DNA of 64,000 nt from the NCBI GenBank assembly GCA_937926975.1, contig CALBCJ010000033.1:1-64000 (forward strand), given 5' to 3'. This document shows positions 34,758 through 43,937 of the stretch, piece by piece. Each line of letters begins with the position of its first letter. Position 1 is the first letter of the stretch. The translations under genes were made by a program, and so were the position numbers. The notes below the pieces were generated by a model. It did not search any database and had not been told where the DNA came from. It saw only the letters and a list, made by a program, of their open reading frames with translations. This stretch comes from an uncultured Propionibacteriaceae bacterium. GTDB taxonomy: Bacteria; Actinomycetota; Actinomycetes; Propionibacteriales; Propionibacteriaceae.

Positions 34758-36011
34758 GTGGAGCTTCTCCGTCGAGCCGTCGAGGACCGCGCCCGGGAGA
34801 TCCTCGACTTCTCCCCCGTCCTCACTCTGGAGGGGGCTCGGCAGGTCGGTAAGTCGACTCTGGCGCAGATCGTGGCCGCCTCACGCCCCTCCACCATCGT
34901 CACTCTGGACGACCCGGGCACCCTCGCCGCAGCCCGGCACGACCCGCGCGGCTTCGCCGACCAGGCCCCTGACCGTACGCTCATCATTGACGAGATCCAG
35001 CGAGCACCGGAGCTCACCATCGCTGTCAAGGCCTCTGTCGACGCCGACCGCCGCCCTGGTCGCTTCATCCTCACCGGATCGTCCGACCTCGCCCGAGTAC
35101 GCGGTGACAAGGACTCTCTCGCAGGCCGCGCCATGGGCCTGCGACTGTTCCCCCTGAGTCAGGCAGAGATCGACGCCAGCCCGCCGGACGCCTTTGTGGA
35201 CCGGCTTCTCGCGGCCGAGGCCGACCTCGGCGACCTGGCCAGCGCCCAGCCCATCAACCGCGACGACCTTGTCGAGCGGGTCGCCCGCGGTGGCTACCCA
35301 GCGGTCCGCAGTGCTAGCCCCCGACTGCACGGGCGCTGGCTCAGCGACTACGCCAGCCATCTGCTGCGGGTGGATGCCACGGAGAGCAGCCGCCTAGACC
35401 CAGGGCGCCTGGAGGCCTTGCTACGGCTCATCGCCGCCAACCAGTCGGGAGAGCTCGTCAAGGCCCGCCTGGCACAGGAGGCCGCCCTGCCGGCGTCCTC
35501 GGTAACGTCGTACCTTGATGCGCTGCACAAGCTGTACCTCGTGGAGACCGTCCCCCCGTGGTCACCCAGCCTGACCACGCGGGAGACTGGTCGCTCTAAG
35601 GCTCTGGTCACAGACTCGGGCCTGTCTGCTCGGCTCATGGGTGTGACGCCCGGCATCCTCCGGGATGTCGTCGCGGGGGCAAAGCCCCTGGGCGCCCTTG
35701 TAGAGGGCTTCGTCACCAGCGAGCTGCGGGCGCAGCAGGAGTGGGCCGAGGCCGACTACCGCCTCTTCCACTGGCGTGACCGCACTGGCAGAGAGGTGGA
35801 CCTGATCATCGAGCTGGCCGACGGTACGGTCATCGCTGTCGAGGTGAAGAGCGCCCGGTCACTGACGGGGCAGCACTTCACCGGTCTGGACTTCGTACGG
35901 GAGCGTCTGGGCGAGCGCCTGCGGGCCGGGGTGGTCCTGGCCCCACTCGACGCTCCGCTCCGGTACGGCCCCAGGCTGTGGGGGCTGCCCATCGACGCGC
36001 TGTGGCGCTGA
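34758..36011 (+). CDS. AAA-family ATPase with DUF4143
   Basis: This protein of about 417 residues has an N-terminal AAA_14-type ATPase domain with Walker A LEGARQVGKSTLAQ, Walker B TLIIDEIQRAPEL and sensor RFILTGSSDLA. It ends in a DUF4143 region with the nuclease-like block RTGREVDLIIELADGTVIAVEVKS. That D...E-x-K pattern resembles a PD-(D/E)XK fold, though nuclease activity is not shown for the family. The GTG at 34758 follows TATGAT by 7 bases, suggesting a leaderless start; ATG codons at 34746 and 34749 lie inside that hexamer. The function of such ATPases is unknown. Variation in presence between strains suggests an accessory role. Confidence 0.87.
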   Translation: MELLRRAVEDRAREILDFSPVLTLEGARQVGKSTLAQIVAASRPSTIVTLDDPGTLAAARHDPRGFADQAPDRTLIIDEIQRAPELTIAVKASVDADRRPGRFILTGSSDLARVRGDKDSLAGRAMGLRLFPLSQAEIDASPPDAFVDRLLAAEADLGDLASAQPINRDDLVERVARGGYPAVRSASPRLHGRWLSDYASHLLRVDATESSRLDPGRLEALLRLIAANQSGELVKARLAQEAALPASSVTSYLDALHKLYLVETVPPWSPSLTTRETGRSKALVTDSGLSARLMGVTPGILRDVVAGAKPLGALVEGFVTSELRAQQEWAEADYRLFHWRDRTGREVDLIIELADGTVIAVEVKSARSLTGQHFTGLDFVRERLGERLRAGVVLAPLDAPLRYGPRLWGLPIDALWR

Positions 36012-36042
36012 GACCGGCGCCAGACCCCGTACTCTCGACTGC

Positions 36043-36765
36043 ATGACCCCCGAGGACTTCGCCACGCTCACCGCTTCTCGCCACTCGGTCCGTGACTTCC
36101 GCCCGGACCCGGTGCCGCAGGAGGTGCTGGACGCGATCTGGGCCGATGCGACCACCGCCCCCAGCTGGTCGAACACCCGCCCGTACCAGCTGGCTGTCGC
36201 GACCGGGGAGCGGGCCGACCGGCTCCGGGCCGGCTACCGGGCCGAGTTCGCGAAGGTGGCTCCGGTCCGGCGCAAGGAGCGTGCCGGGCTGCTGAAGGCG
36301 CTGCTGCGCGGCGGGCTCCCCGACGGCGACTTCAAGCCCTGGCGCCCGTACCCGACTGACCTGCAGCCTCGCGCCGTCGAGGTGGGCAAGGCCCTGTACG
36401 GGCACCTCGGGATCGGCCGCGGTGACCGGGCCGCCCGGGAGCAGGCCGAGCTGGCCAACATGGACGCCTTCGGAGCGCCGGTGATCGGCTTTCTCCTGGT
36501 CCACAAGGGGCTGCTCCCGTTCTCGGCCATGGACGGCGGGCTGCTGCTGCAGACCATCCTGCTGTCGGTGAAGGCCCGCGGAGTCGACTCCTGCCCGCTG
36601 GGAGTGCTGGCGGCCTGGCGGCGGGTGCTGGCGAGCGAGTTCGAGCTACCCCGCCAGTACGGCCTGGTCACGGGTTTTGCCCTCGGGTACGCCTCGGACG
36701 CGCCGGTCAACGACTTCCGGGCCCACCGCCCGGCGGTGGAGATGGTGCCTGCAAAGCGCGTCTGA
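36043..36765 (+). CDS. Nitroreductase family flavoprotein
   Basis: This 240-residue protein has the nitroreductase FMN-binding pattern: SRHSVRDFRPDPVP at the N-terminus, APSWSNTRPYQLAV at about 40-53, and the C-terminal block LPRQYGLVTGFALGYAS. It would use NAD(P)H and FMN to reduce nitroaromatics, quinones or similar compounds; the natural substrate is unknown. A TACTCT -10 hexamer (36030-36035) lies 7 bases upstream of the ATG, so initiation is probably leaderless. It stands between the ATPase gene and a proline-rich membrane protein, with no clear functional link. Confidence 0.88.
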   Translation: MTPEDFATLTASRHSVRDFRPDPVPQEVLDAIWADATTAPSWSNTRPYQLAVATGERADRLRAGYRAEFAKVAPVRRKERAGLLKALLRGGLPDGDFKPWRPYPTDLQPRAVEVGKALYGHLGIGRGDRAAREQAELANMDAFGAPVIGFLLVHKGLLPFSAMDGGLLLQTILLSVKARGVDSCPLGVLAAWRRVLASEFELPRQYGLVTGFALGYASDAPVNDFRAHRPAVEMVPAKRV

Positions 36766-36797
36766 GGCCGCGGCCCAGACGTGGGTAGCCTCGGTCT

Positions 36798-37781
36798 GTG
36801 ACCAGTCAGTACCCTCCAGGACCGTCTCCGTACCAGCAGCCCGGGTGGTCACCTGCTCCGCAGCCGTACGCTCCCGCCCCGCAGGTCCCTGCCGGGCAGC
36901 AGCCGGTCCCGCCGCACTCCTCCCAGCAGACCCCATCCAGCGGCCAGCACCCGTACGGACAGACCCCGCCATCCCAGCACCCGTACGGGCAGGCCCCACA
37001 CCCCACCAGCGGCCAGCACCCGTACGGGCAGACCCCACAGCCCAGCGGCCAGTACCCGGGCCAGCCTCAGGTCCCGGTGCCCGCCGCCCAGGGCCAGCAG
37101 CCCGCGAGCCCGCACCCCCCACAGCCCGGCGACCCGCACCACCCGCCAGCCCACAGCCCCGCGAGGCCGCCGGCCCCGGCCCGGGGGAAGCGGGCTCTGC
37201 CCATCGGCGTCGGCGCCGTGGTCGCGATGACCGTCGTCGCGCTGGTCGGGTGGCTCGTGGTCTGGCCGGTAGTCGACAAAGGTCCGGCGCTGCCGGTGCT
37301 CACACTGCGCCGGGTCTTCGAGCACGAGGTCTCTGGCCTGGTCAACCACCCCGGCCGGGAGCCCGTCGCTGCCCCGTCGTACTTCACGACCGCGGCCGAC
37401 GACCCGTGCCTGGTCAGTGTCGCAGAGGCGCTCAGCAAGGGTGCTCTGGCACAGCAGATCGGTTCCGCCGACCGGCAGTCCGAGTCCGGCTGGGCGGTCA
37501 TCTTCCTCAGCCAGGACGAGGCCACAGCGGCCTTCACCCAGCTCCGCGCCAGTCTCATGACCTGCCGCCCCGACGGGGTCCAGGAGGCTGAGGGAAAAAC
37601 CCGCGGACAGCCCGTTTACCAGACCTTCTCTGGCGCCTTGTTCCCGGGCTCCGCCTGGAAGCAGGCAACCATGGTCCGCTACGGCAACCTCGTCACCCTC
37701 ACCATGGTGCTTGACCAGAAGGAGCCCGCCCCGCAGGCCGCGGCAATCCAGCAGCGGGTCGACGAGCTCGCCCAGCGGTGA
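36798..37781 (+). CDS. Proline/glutamine-rich single-pass membrane protein
   Basis: This 327-residue protein begins with about 130 residues rich in proline, glutamine and glycine, including repeated GQHPYGQTP units. One hydrophobic segment (GVGAVVAMTVVALVGWLVVW, about 138-157) follows, then a C-terminal domain of about 170 residues that is probably outside the cell. The last domain contains two cysteines, in DDPCLVSVAE and LMTCRPDG, that could pair. I do not recognise this domain. The architecture resembles actinobacterial envelope proteins with proline-rich cytosolic tails. The GTG start follows TAGCCT by six bases, so a leaderless message is likely. Confidence 0.82.
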   Translation: MTSQYPPGPSPYQQPGWSPAPQPYAPAPQVPAGQQPVPPHSSQQTPSSGQHPYGQTPPSQHPYGQAPHPTSGQHPYGQTPQPSGQYPGQPQVPVPAAQGQQPASPHPPQPGDPHHPPAHSPARPPAPARGKRALPIGVGAVVAMTVVALVGWLVVWPVVDKGPALPVLTLRRVFEHEVSGLVNHPGREPVAAPSYFTTAADDPCLVSVAEALSKGALAQQIGSADRQSESGWAVIFLSQDEATAAFTQLRASLMTCRPDGVQEAEGKTRGQPVYQTFSGALFPGSAWKQATMVRYGNLVTLTMVLDQKEPAPQAAAIQQRVDELAQR

Positions 37782-37866
37782 CGTCGTTGCTTGTCAGAGC
37801 CGGCTCTCGATGCCGGTTTGGAGATCGGCCCAGAACGTGACAGAGTGTCTCTACCTGTTCCGGTGC

Positions 37867-37902
37867 GGCACGGGCCCCCCATCCCCCCGGTGGGCCCGTG
37901 CC
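37867..37902 (+). terminator. Strong hairpin downstream of the proline-rich protein gene
   Basis: An 11-base perfect inverted repeat, GGCACGGGCCC and GGGCCCGTGCC, flanks a loop of 14 bases. It lies about 85 bases after the stop codon. There is no U tract, as is common for high-GC terminators. Confidence 0.55.
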
Positions 37903-37920
37903 ACACGGGAGCAGGTCACA

Positions 37921-37942
37921 GGGCGCCGGTTCTCCGGCGCCC
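37921..37942. terminator. Bidirectional hairpin between convergent genes
   Basis: A perfect 9-base stem GGGCGCCGG/CCGGCGCCC encloses the tetraloop TTCT and is followed by TTGTG. It lies between the convergent proline-rich protein and MFS genes, which suits a terminator for either strand. Confidence 0.65.
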
Positions 37943-37985
37943 TTGTGCTACCCGGCCACTCCTGAGCAGGCGCTCCTGAGCAGGC

Positions 37986-39338
37986 TCAGCGCTGCTCCCG
38001 CAGCGGCCCGATCTGCCAGGCCACCACCAGTCCCAGCGCGGTGAAGCCAACCATCCCGGTCAGCATCCACCCGTACCCGGCCCGCAGGTCAGCGCTCGGC
38101 AGCCAGGCCGCGTACACAGCCCCCGCCACCGCCACCAGCAGGCAGCTGCCGAGGGTGTCAGCCAGCTGCTGGGCAGCGTTGTTGCGCCCCTGCACCGACG
38201 GGCTGGACAGCGACATCACCGCTAGCTGGACGGAGGTTGTGGCCAGTCCCATGCCGAGTCCGCCGAGCAGCCAGCCGACGACGACCAGCCCGCCCCAGAG
38301 CCCCGGCCACCAGGCCAGGGCGGTCATGGTCACGGTGGCGGCGCTCAGCAGGCCCATGCCGACGACGATGACTCGGCCCCGTGGCAGGACGGCTGGCGGT
38401 CGAGACTGGAGCCAGGCGCCGAGGGTCCAGCCGACCGAGCCGACCGTCAGCGAGCCGCCGGCCAAGAACGGTGACCAGCCCCGCAGCTGGGCCATCATCA
38501 GCGGAAAGAACGAGACCATGACGAAGTACGGCCCGGCCAGCAGCGCCTTGGTCGCGATCGCCGGCAGCAGCGGGCCGGACCGCAGCAGCCCGGCCGGCAT
38601 CAGCCGCGGTACCCCCAGTGCGAGACCCACCAGGCCGGCCACGCTGGTCACCGCCACCAGCGCGGAGGCCCCGTCCCCCGAGGCGGCCCGCTGCCCGGCG
38701 TACTGGACGGCCGCGACCGCGACCGCGGTCAGCAGGGCCGCCCAGACCGGGACCCCGGCGGGTGCGTCGTGGCCCGCCTCGTACTCACGCCGCAGCGTCA
38801 GCAGGCTCGGCCCGCAGAGCACGGCGGCCGCGACGACCAGCGGCAGCACCGAGATGAAGACCCAGTGCCAGCTCCAAGTCTCGGTGACCCAGGCCGCGAC
38901 CGGCGGGCCGACGAAGGACGGCAGCATCCAGCAGGTGGAGAACAGTCCCATCAGCCGCGGCCGCTCGGCCTCGCTGAACCCCTGGGCCACGGTGACCGCC
39001 CAGCCGATGTTGATCGCCCCGGCCCCGATCCCTTGCAGCGTACGGCCGACGAGGAGCACCGGCATCGTCGGCGCTACCCCGGCCGCCACCAGACCCGCAG
39101 CGAAGCTGGCCGCGCCCAGCAGCAGCGGCAGGTACGGGCCGGACCGGTCCGCGACCCGGCCACCGAGCACCGTACTGGCCAGCATCGCGACGCTGAACAG
39201 GGAGAAGACCCACGCGTACAGGTCGAGCCGGCCGAGGTCGGCCGCCGCCGCAGGCATCGCCGTGGCTACCGACATCGACTCGAAGGCAATCGCGGTCACC
39301 CCCGCGCACAGGCCGACCACCAGTCGCGTTCTGGACAC
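37986..39338 (-). CDS. MFS transporter, drug:proton antiporter type
   Basis: This protein of about 450 residues is a major facilitator transporter with roughly 12 to 14 hydrophobic segments. It has the loop motif LGGRVADRSGPYLPLLLG and LVGRTLQGIGAGAINI, a motif common in drug exporters of the DHA2-like group. The GTG at 39338 gives SRTRLVVGLCAGVTA directly before the first helix; longer starts add a charged, unlikely leader. A CAGGCT hexamer lies seven bases upstream, so leaderless initiation is possible but weak. The substrate is unknown. It is divergent from nhaA with about 300 bases between them. Confidence 0.85.
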   Translation of the reverse strand: MSRTRLVVGLCAGVTAIAFESMSVATAMPAAAADLGRLDLYAWVFSLFSVAMLASTVLGGRVADRSGPYLPLLLGAASFAAGLVAAGVAPTMPVLLVGRTLQGIGAGAINIGWAVTVAQGFSEAERPRLMGLFSTCWMLPSFVGPPVAAWVTETWSWHWVFISVLPLVVAAAVLCGPSLLTLRREYEAGHDAPAGVPVWAALLTAVAVAAVQYAGQRAASGDGASALVAVTSVAGLVGLALGVPRLMPAGLLRSGPLLPAIATKALLAGPYFVMVSFFPLMMAQLRGWSPFLAGGSLTVGSVGWTLGAWLQSRPPAVLPRGRVIVVGMGLLSAATVTMTALAWWPGLWGGLVVVGWLLGGLGMGLATTSVQLAVMSLSSPSVQGRNNAAQQLADTLGSCLLVAVAGAVYAAWLPSADLRAGYGWMLTGMVGFTALGLVVAWQIGPLREQR

Positions 39339-39634
39339 GGCGAACAGCCTGCCACGCTCGGTACGGTCGTGCAGACGGAGCCTGGAGGGACACGTCCCAC
39401 CCCCGCAGCCGAGCCTCACCTCGGTCACTGTGGCGGGCACGAGCGCCCTGGGCCAGCCCCGCAGCCTGTGAGGCCTGCGGCCGGGTCCGCAGGAGTCCAG
39501 CGGCCGGGGCCCGCCGGGTTTCTGGAGCGGCCCGTCTCACCGCGACTTTGCTTCGCGACCGCATGCTTCGCTTAGACTGATCTACTCGTTGCCCTCCGTC
39601 ATCTGCAGTACGTCCTGCGGGGAAGGGAGTACTG
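39339..39634. other. Divergent promoter region between the MFS and nhaA genes
   Basis: No gene is seen. Towards nhaA there is a TTGCTT at 39548-39553 and a TAGACT at 39573-39578, a possible promoter with a long 19-base spacer. GGGGAAGGGAG just before the nhaA GTG is a good ribosome site. Confidence 0.5.
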
Positions 39635-41476
39635 GTGAGCGGCCCGACGGCGGTCACCGAGACTGTTGATGCCTACCTGCGCCGGCGTCGTCGCCGGCTC
39701 GGCTTCCTGACCAACGAGACCTATGCCGCGGTGGCCCTGGCACTTGCCACGGTCGCGGCCCTGGTGTGGGCGAATACCGGCGAGAGCTACCACGCCTTCT
39801 GGAGCACGCCCCTGTCCGTCTTCGCGGGCAGCATCGGCATCGAGCTCACGGTGCACCAGTGGGTCGATGAGGGGCTGATGACCGCCTTCTTCTTCATGGT
39901 GGGGCTGGACGTCAGACGGGACCTCACCCTCGGTGACCTGCGACTACCCGGCCACGCCCTGCTGCCCGTGGCCGCGGCCCTGGGCGGCCTGCTCGTGCCC
40001 GCCCTGATCTACCTCTTCATCGCCCAGGGGACCGAGGCGACTCATGCCTGGGGCACAGTGATCTCAACCGACACCGCCTTCGCCCTGGGGATGCTGGCGG
40101 TGGTCGGCCCCAAGAAGGCGCCGCGCCTGCGCCTGTTCCTCCTGGCCTTCGCCGTCATCGACGACATCGGGGCACTGCTGGTCATCGCCCTGTTCTACTC
40201 CGAGAGCCTGAACCTGGTGGCTCTGGGGGTGGCGGTCCTGGGGCTGGTGGGGGTCTGGGGCCTGGCCCGTCGCGGGGTATGGCGTGCTCCCCCGTACCTG
40301 GTCCTGGCCGGGATCATCTGGTACGCCTTCTACCGCTCGGGCGTGCACCCGACCCTGGCCGGCGTTCTTATCGCCCTGCTCATGCCGGTCTACGGGGTGC
40401 GCAGCCAGGACGTCGCCGCCGCCAACGAGGTGGCCCGGCTCTACCGGCAGTCCCCGGCGCCGGTGACCGCGGCGACCCTGCGTGAGGCGCTGGCCTACTC
40501 CATGCCCATGAACCAGCGCCTGTCCTTCTTCCTGCCGCCCTATGTGAACTTTCTGGTGGTCCCGCTCTTCGCGCTGGCCAACGCCGGGGTCGCCCTGAGC
40601 TCGCAGTCCCTGAGCACCGCCTTCACCTCGCGGATTACCTGGGCGGTGGTCATCGGCATGGTCGTCGGCAAGTTCCTGGGCGTCACGCTGGGCTCGGCCC
40701 TGGTGCTGCGGTGGGTGCCTGCCTCTCGCCTCCCCGGAGTGGACGTGCCCCGCATCATGGGGATCGCGGCCCTGTCGGGGATAGGCTTCACCATCTCGCT
40801 GCTCGTGGCGGGCCTAGCTCTGGAGAACGAGGCAGCGCGGGACCAGGCCCGGATCGGCGTGCTGTGCGCCTCACTCGGCGCCCTGGTCCTGGCGGCGCTC
40901 ATCTTCCGCATCGCCGACCGTGTCAGCCCCCTGCCCCCGTCCCCGGGGCAAACGCTGCGCCGGGAGGTCAACGAGCACGACCTGGCTACCGGTGACCCGC
41001 ACGCGCCTCATACGCTCATCAACTACGCAGACATGACCTACGAGGGCCGCTGGCAGCTCATGGAGGCGCTCAAGGGGATCGCGCACCTGCGCGACGCGGG
41101 CCACGTACGGCTGGTCCTGCGCCACAAGCTCTCGGGCTCGGAGAGCCTGCTGGCAGCCCTGGCCCTGGAGGCCGCCAGGCATCAGGACGAGAGCAGGCTG
41201 TGGCGCTTCCATGACGCGCTCGCCGAGCTCAACGGGCAGGTCACTGCCGGTACCATCACCAGGGCCGCGGAGGAGACGGGCCTCGACTCCCAGGCCCTGT
41301 GGAAGCGTATCCACAGTGGTGAGGACGAGCCCAAGGTCCTGGCGGACGACCTGGATGTCGAGGGTCTCACGGAGGACGCCGGTCCCGTCGTCTACATCGA
41401 CGGCGAGCGCTTCGACTACCTCCTCAACCGCTGGACCTTCTCTGAGGCGCTGGCCGAGCGAGAGCCGCAGGGCTGA
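39635..41476 (+). CDS. nhaA: NhaA sodium/proton antiporter fused to a thioredoxin-fold domain
   Basis: This 613-residue protein exports sodium in exchange for protons. The NhaA part (about 1-430) contains GLDVRRDLTLGDL, TDTAFALGMLAVVGP and the paired aspartates of FAVIDDIGALLVIALFYS, the ion-binding residues. The C-terminal part (about 435-613) resembles a DsbA/thioredoxin domain, as seen in other actinobacterial NhaA fusions. Where DsbA has CxxC, this one reads NYADMTYEGRWQL, so it has no redox cysteines and may be structural or regulatory. The GTG at 39635 follows GAAGGGAG. The usual CGTACG-rich codon style of neighbouring genes is scarce here, which hints at transfer. Confidence 0.92.
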   Translation: MSGPTAVTETVDAYLRRRRRRLGFLTNETYAAVALALATVAALVWANTGESYHAFWSTPLSVFAGSIGIELTVHQWVDEGLMTAFFFMVGLDVRRDLTLGDLRLPGHALLPVAAALGGLLVPALIYLFIAQGTEATHAWGTVISTDTAFALGMLAVVGPKKAPRLRLFLLAFAVIDDIGALLVIALFYSESLNLVALGVAVLGLVGVWGLARRGVWRAPPYLVLAGIIWYAFYRSGVHPTLAGVLIALLMPVYGVRSQDVAAANEVARLYRQSPAPVTAATLREALAYSMPMNQRLSFFLPPYVNFLVVPLFALANAGVALSSQSLSTAFTSRITWAVVIGMVVGKFLGVTLGSALVLRWVPASRLPGVDVPRIMGIAALSGIGFTISLLVAGLALENEAARDQARIGVLCASLGALVLAALIFRIADRVSPLPPSPGQTLRREVNEHDLATGDPHAPHTLINYADMTYEGRWQLMEALKGIAHLRDAGHVRLVLRHKLSGSESLLAALALEAARHQDESRLWRFHDALAELNGQVTAGTITRAAEETGLDSQALWKRIHSGEDEPKVLADDLDVEGLTEDAGPVVYIDGERFDYLLNRWTFSEALAEREPQG

Positions 41477-41592
41477 CGAGCTCTTGGGGCTCCGAGGCGC
41501 CCGAGTGAACCATCAAGAAGAAGGTCCGCGACGGCACTGAGAGGACACTTTCCAGCCCCGCAGGTGAACCTCGCCTTGGTTACTGTGGCGGC

Positions 41593-41796
41593 ATGCCGAA
41601 CCGGTCAGTCTCTCGACGGCTGCTGATCGCCGCCGGGCTGGCACTGACGGCCGGCTGCGGCGGCTCGGGAGGCAGTCCGGGCAGGCGAGGAAATCTCCGG
41701 CTGGGTACCGTTCGATGTCCCATCCGGCCCAGGTGAGCTGGTGGTCCTGAATGAAGCCCGCGACCCGTTCATCCTTCTCAGCACTCAGGAGGCACG
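41593..41796 (+). pseudogene. Remnant of a lipoprotein gene, paralog of the one at 43938
   Basis: The ATG at 41593 opens MPNRSVSRRLLIAAGLALTA and then GC, a lipoprotein signal matching the start of the gene at 43938 (VSRRVVLSATLALAAGC). The frame then runs into a TGA at 41734-41736. In another frame, GEEISGWVPFDVPSGPGELV resembles the C-terminal GWVSFDVPADRGVLVIEDE of the same paralog. The middle, about 80 residues, is missing. So this is an internally deleted, frameshifted copy. A TACTGT hexamer six bases before the ATG shows that even the leaderless promoter is retained. Its end overlaps the ribosome site of the next gene. Confidence 0.75.
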
Positions 41797-42408
41797 TTGC
41801 GCTATCACGATGACGATGAGATCGTCGCGGTTGACATTGAGGAGGGACGAGTCGTCGGCGTCTCGCTCAAGAACTCGTGGCGAGATCGAATGACCACCGC
41901 ACAACTGGGCCAGGCGCTCACCGCACAGCTGGCCCGAGCGTGGTCCGAGCCGATGATCGAGGCCGCGCAAGCCCTGATGGAGCGTCCAGTGGCGACTCCT
42001 GCCCCGACGCCGTCGACCCCGAGCCCGTCTCTGGCCTCTCGCCAGCCCGACCTCGCCTACCTGGCCGCCATCAGCGAGCACATCAGCCAGATCACCGCGC
42101 GAACCCGGGCCAAGCTCACTGACCCCACCTACCTCTCCAGCCTGACCCCACCCGCACAGCAGACATACGTCAGCCGGGACGACTACGTCAGCCTCGGGCA
42201 CGTCGGCGACCAGATCGCGGAGGTCCAGCTCCAGGACGACTACTTCCGCAAGGCCCCGGTCATGGCGGCCAGCGAAACGATCCAGCGAGCCTTCGACGAG
42301 TTCTACCAGTCAGACCACCCCCTGGACCCTCAGTCGGACCCAGACCCCGAGCTAACCGCCGACCGAGCCCAGCTCGACCGAATTCTACAAGAACTGGAGG
42401 CCCTGTAA
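41797..42408 (+). CDS. YbaB/EbfC-like protein of a type VII-like cluster
   Basis: This 203-residue protein starts with a TTG, supported by a perfect AGGAGG four bases upstream. The N-terminal 55 residues (IVAVDIEEGRVVGVSLKNSW, then RDRMTTAQLGQAL) follow the YbaB/EbfC pattern often found beside ESX genes in actinobacteria. The rest is a proline/serine linker, helices and an acidic tail; it is not recognised. It is followed two bases later by a WXG-like gene, and the three genes look like one operon. YbaB proteins bind DNA, but in this context a chaperone or adaptor role for secreted proteins is also possible. Confidence 0.65.
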   Translation: MRYHDDDEIVAVDIEEGRVVGVSLKNSWRDRMTTAQLGQALTAQLARAWSEPMIEAAQALMERPVATPAPTPSTPSPSLASRQPDLAYLAAISEHISQITARTRAKLTDPTYLSSLTPPAQQTYVSRDDYVSLGHVGDQIAEVQLQDDYFRKAPVMAASETIQRAFDEFYQSDHPLDPQSDPDPELTADRAQLDRILQELEAL

Positions 42409-42410
42409 GC

Positions 42411-42734
42411 ATGGTCGATCTACGATTCCGAGCAGAGTACTTCAAGAAGCACAACGAGGCCTGGGACGGCTTCTCGCAGGACCTGACAAACCACAAGAGC
42501 AGGTTCGTCGCGGCAAAGCCACAGGGCGCGTCTCTAGCGGCGACCTTCCTGCTAGAGTGGATGCAGTCCTACCGGAAGACTGAGGCAAACATCGAGAACG
42601 ACCTCTACTCCAAGGGAGTCGATGCAACGCTCCAGGTGGGGGACAAGCTCGAAGAGAGTTGCCGAAACTACCTGGCCGTCGAGGCCGAGAACCAGGCCGA
42701 GGCGGACGCTATCCTAGCCGAGGTGGGATACTGA
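42411..42734 (+). CDS. Small helical WXG100-like protein
   Basis: This 107-residue protein has the size and helical composition of a type VII secretion substrate or partner. It has no signal peptide, no cysteine except one near residue 84, and a central AATFLLEWMQSYRKTEAN where WXG100 proteins have their turn. The exact WxG is absent. It starts two bases after the preceding stop and ends one base before the next gene, so translation is coupled. I do not recognise a named family. A TY/ESX-like role is inferred from the neighbours only. Confidence 0.6.
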   Translation: MVDLRFRAEYFKKHNEAWDGFSQDLTNHKSRFVAAKPQGASLAATFLLEWMQSYRKTEANIENDLYSKGVDATLQVGDKLEESCRNYLAVEAENQAEADAILAEVGY

Positions 42735-42735
42735 C

Positions 42736-43545
42736 ATGGCAAGCGTCAAGGATATCTGCGACAAGCTCGAGACGGAGTGCAAGGACTACCCGTCGGACGT
42801 CACTGACATCAACAAGGAGATCGACCAGAACATGGCCAAGGCCCGGCGATCTCCGTTCTACATCCTCTTCCCGACCGCGTCCATCCTGGAGATCATGATC
42901 AAGAAGCTCCTTGACGACCTCCAGGACACATATGAGAAAATTCGCCAGAAGATCAAGGACGACATCCTCCCATTCATCTTCGCACCCTACTACCTGGCGA
43001 AGTCTGGCGACGACTTCGGTGACATCGCCCGGGACACATCATCGCTGGCCGGGAGAATGGCTGAGGGGCAGATCTTGCCAGCGGCCGAGTGGTCGGGCGT
43101 GGGATTCAATGCCTACGAGACCACTCGGGGTCAGCAGGAGGAGGCCGCCAAGGTGACGGCCGCGAGCGTCCAGACACTCTCCGAGCAGCTCCATACGGTG
43201 GCCACCAACATGGTCCTCTACTGGGACAAGGTGCAGGCTGCCATCGCCAAGTTCCTTCTGGACTCGCTCGCTCAGGCCGCACAGCTGGTTGACGTCAAGA
43301 AGTGGACAGAGGTGGTTCCCACCCTCGCCAATATCGCCAACGGCCTGTCCCAGCTGATCATCGACCAGCTGGTAGCCCTGCACGAGTACCTCCTGACCCA
43401 GGTTCCGCTCATGGATACCTTGAACCGGGAGATGATGGCAAGCGATGCCCTCCCTGGAGGCAATGGGTGGCCTGCCCCTGGTGGAGCCATGACGCAGCCC
43501 TCCGTCCCAGGGGAGCCGCCAACCTGGAACGACGGCGAGGACTAG
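42736..43545 (+). CDS. Helical protein with a WxG motif, probable type VII-type substrate
   Basis: This 269-residue protein is mostly helical and has a WxG motif in LPAAEWSGVGFNAYETTRGQ near 120, followed by a long helix (EEAAKVTAASVQTLSEQL), the general arrangement of a WXG100-type hairpin. A hydrophobic stretch FYILFPTASILEIMI is near residue 38, and the C-terminus is proline/glycine-rich. It is coupled to the 107-residue gene, and the two could form a heterodimer. No toxin domain is seen. No EccC-type ATPase is present in this window, so any secretion machinery must be elsewhere. Confidence 0.6.
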   Translation: MASVKDICDKLETECKDYPSDVTDINKEIDQNMAKARRSPFYILFPTASILEIMIKKLLDDLQDTYEKIRQKIKDDILPFIFAPYYLAKSGDDFGDIARDTSSLAGRMAEGQILPAAEWSGVGFNAYETTRGQQEEAAKVTAASVQTLSEQLHTVATNMVLYWDKVQAAIAKFLLDSLAQAAQLVDVKKWTEVVPTLANIANGLSQLIIDQLVALHEYLLTQVPLMDTLNREMMASDALPGGNGWPAPGGAMTQPSVPGEPPTWNDGED

Positions 43546-43937
43546 CTCGCCGGTCGTGCGGCAGCAGCGGGCCGATCTAGCCTCTCCGGGTCGGCTCGCT
43601 GCTGCGTGCGGGGCTCTTGCCTCCCCGCTGGCGCTGCAGCGGCCGACTCCTCTCCTGCAACCAGCGCGCGTTCGCTGCCCGGGCCCAGGCCGTCACCGGT
43701 CTGGGCCCGGTCTCAGAGCAGTCGCGGTGCAGCCAGCCGCCCGGACCTGGACCTCGGCGCCCGAATCCGTCGCTTTCCGCACCAACGATGACCCCACCGT
43801 GAACATACCCCCGTGAGCATCCCGATACTGGCACAGCGGCAACAAACCACGTAGTCGGACCACACTTCGTCCAAGCAGCCGGTTCGGCTCTGACGAATCA
43901 GACCCGCTATGGGCTTGTCTCATGTAACGTCACTGAC
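43546..43937. other. Non-coding stretch between the WxG gene and the lipoprotein gene
   Basis: No credible gene was found in these 392 bases on either strand. The only clear element is a TAACGT -10 hexamer at 43925-43930, 7 bases before the lipoprotein ATG. An inverted repeat based on GGGCCCAGGC and GTCTGGGCCC lies near 43678-43712 and could terminate the WxG operon. Confidence 0.5.
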
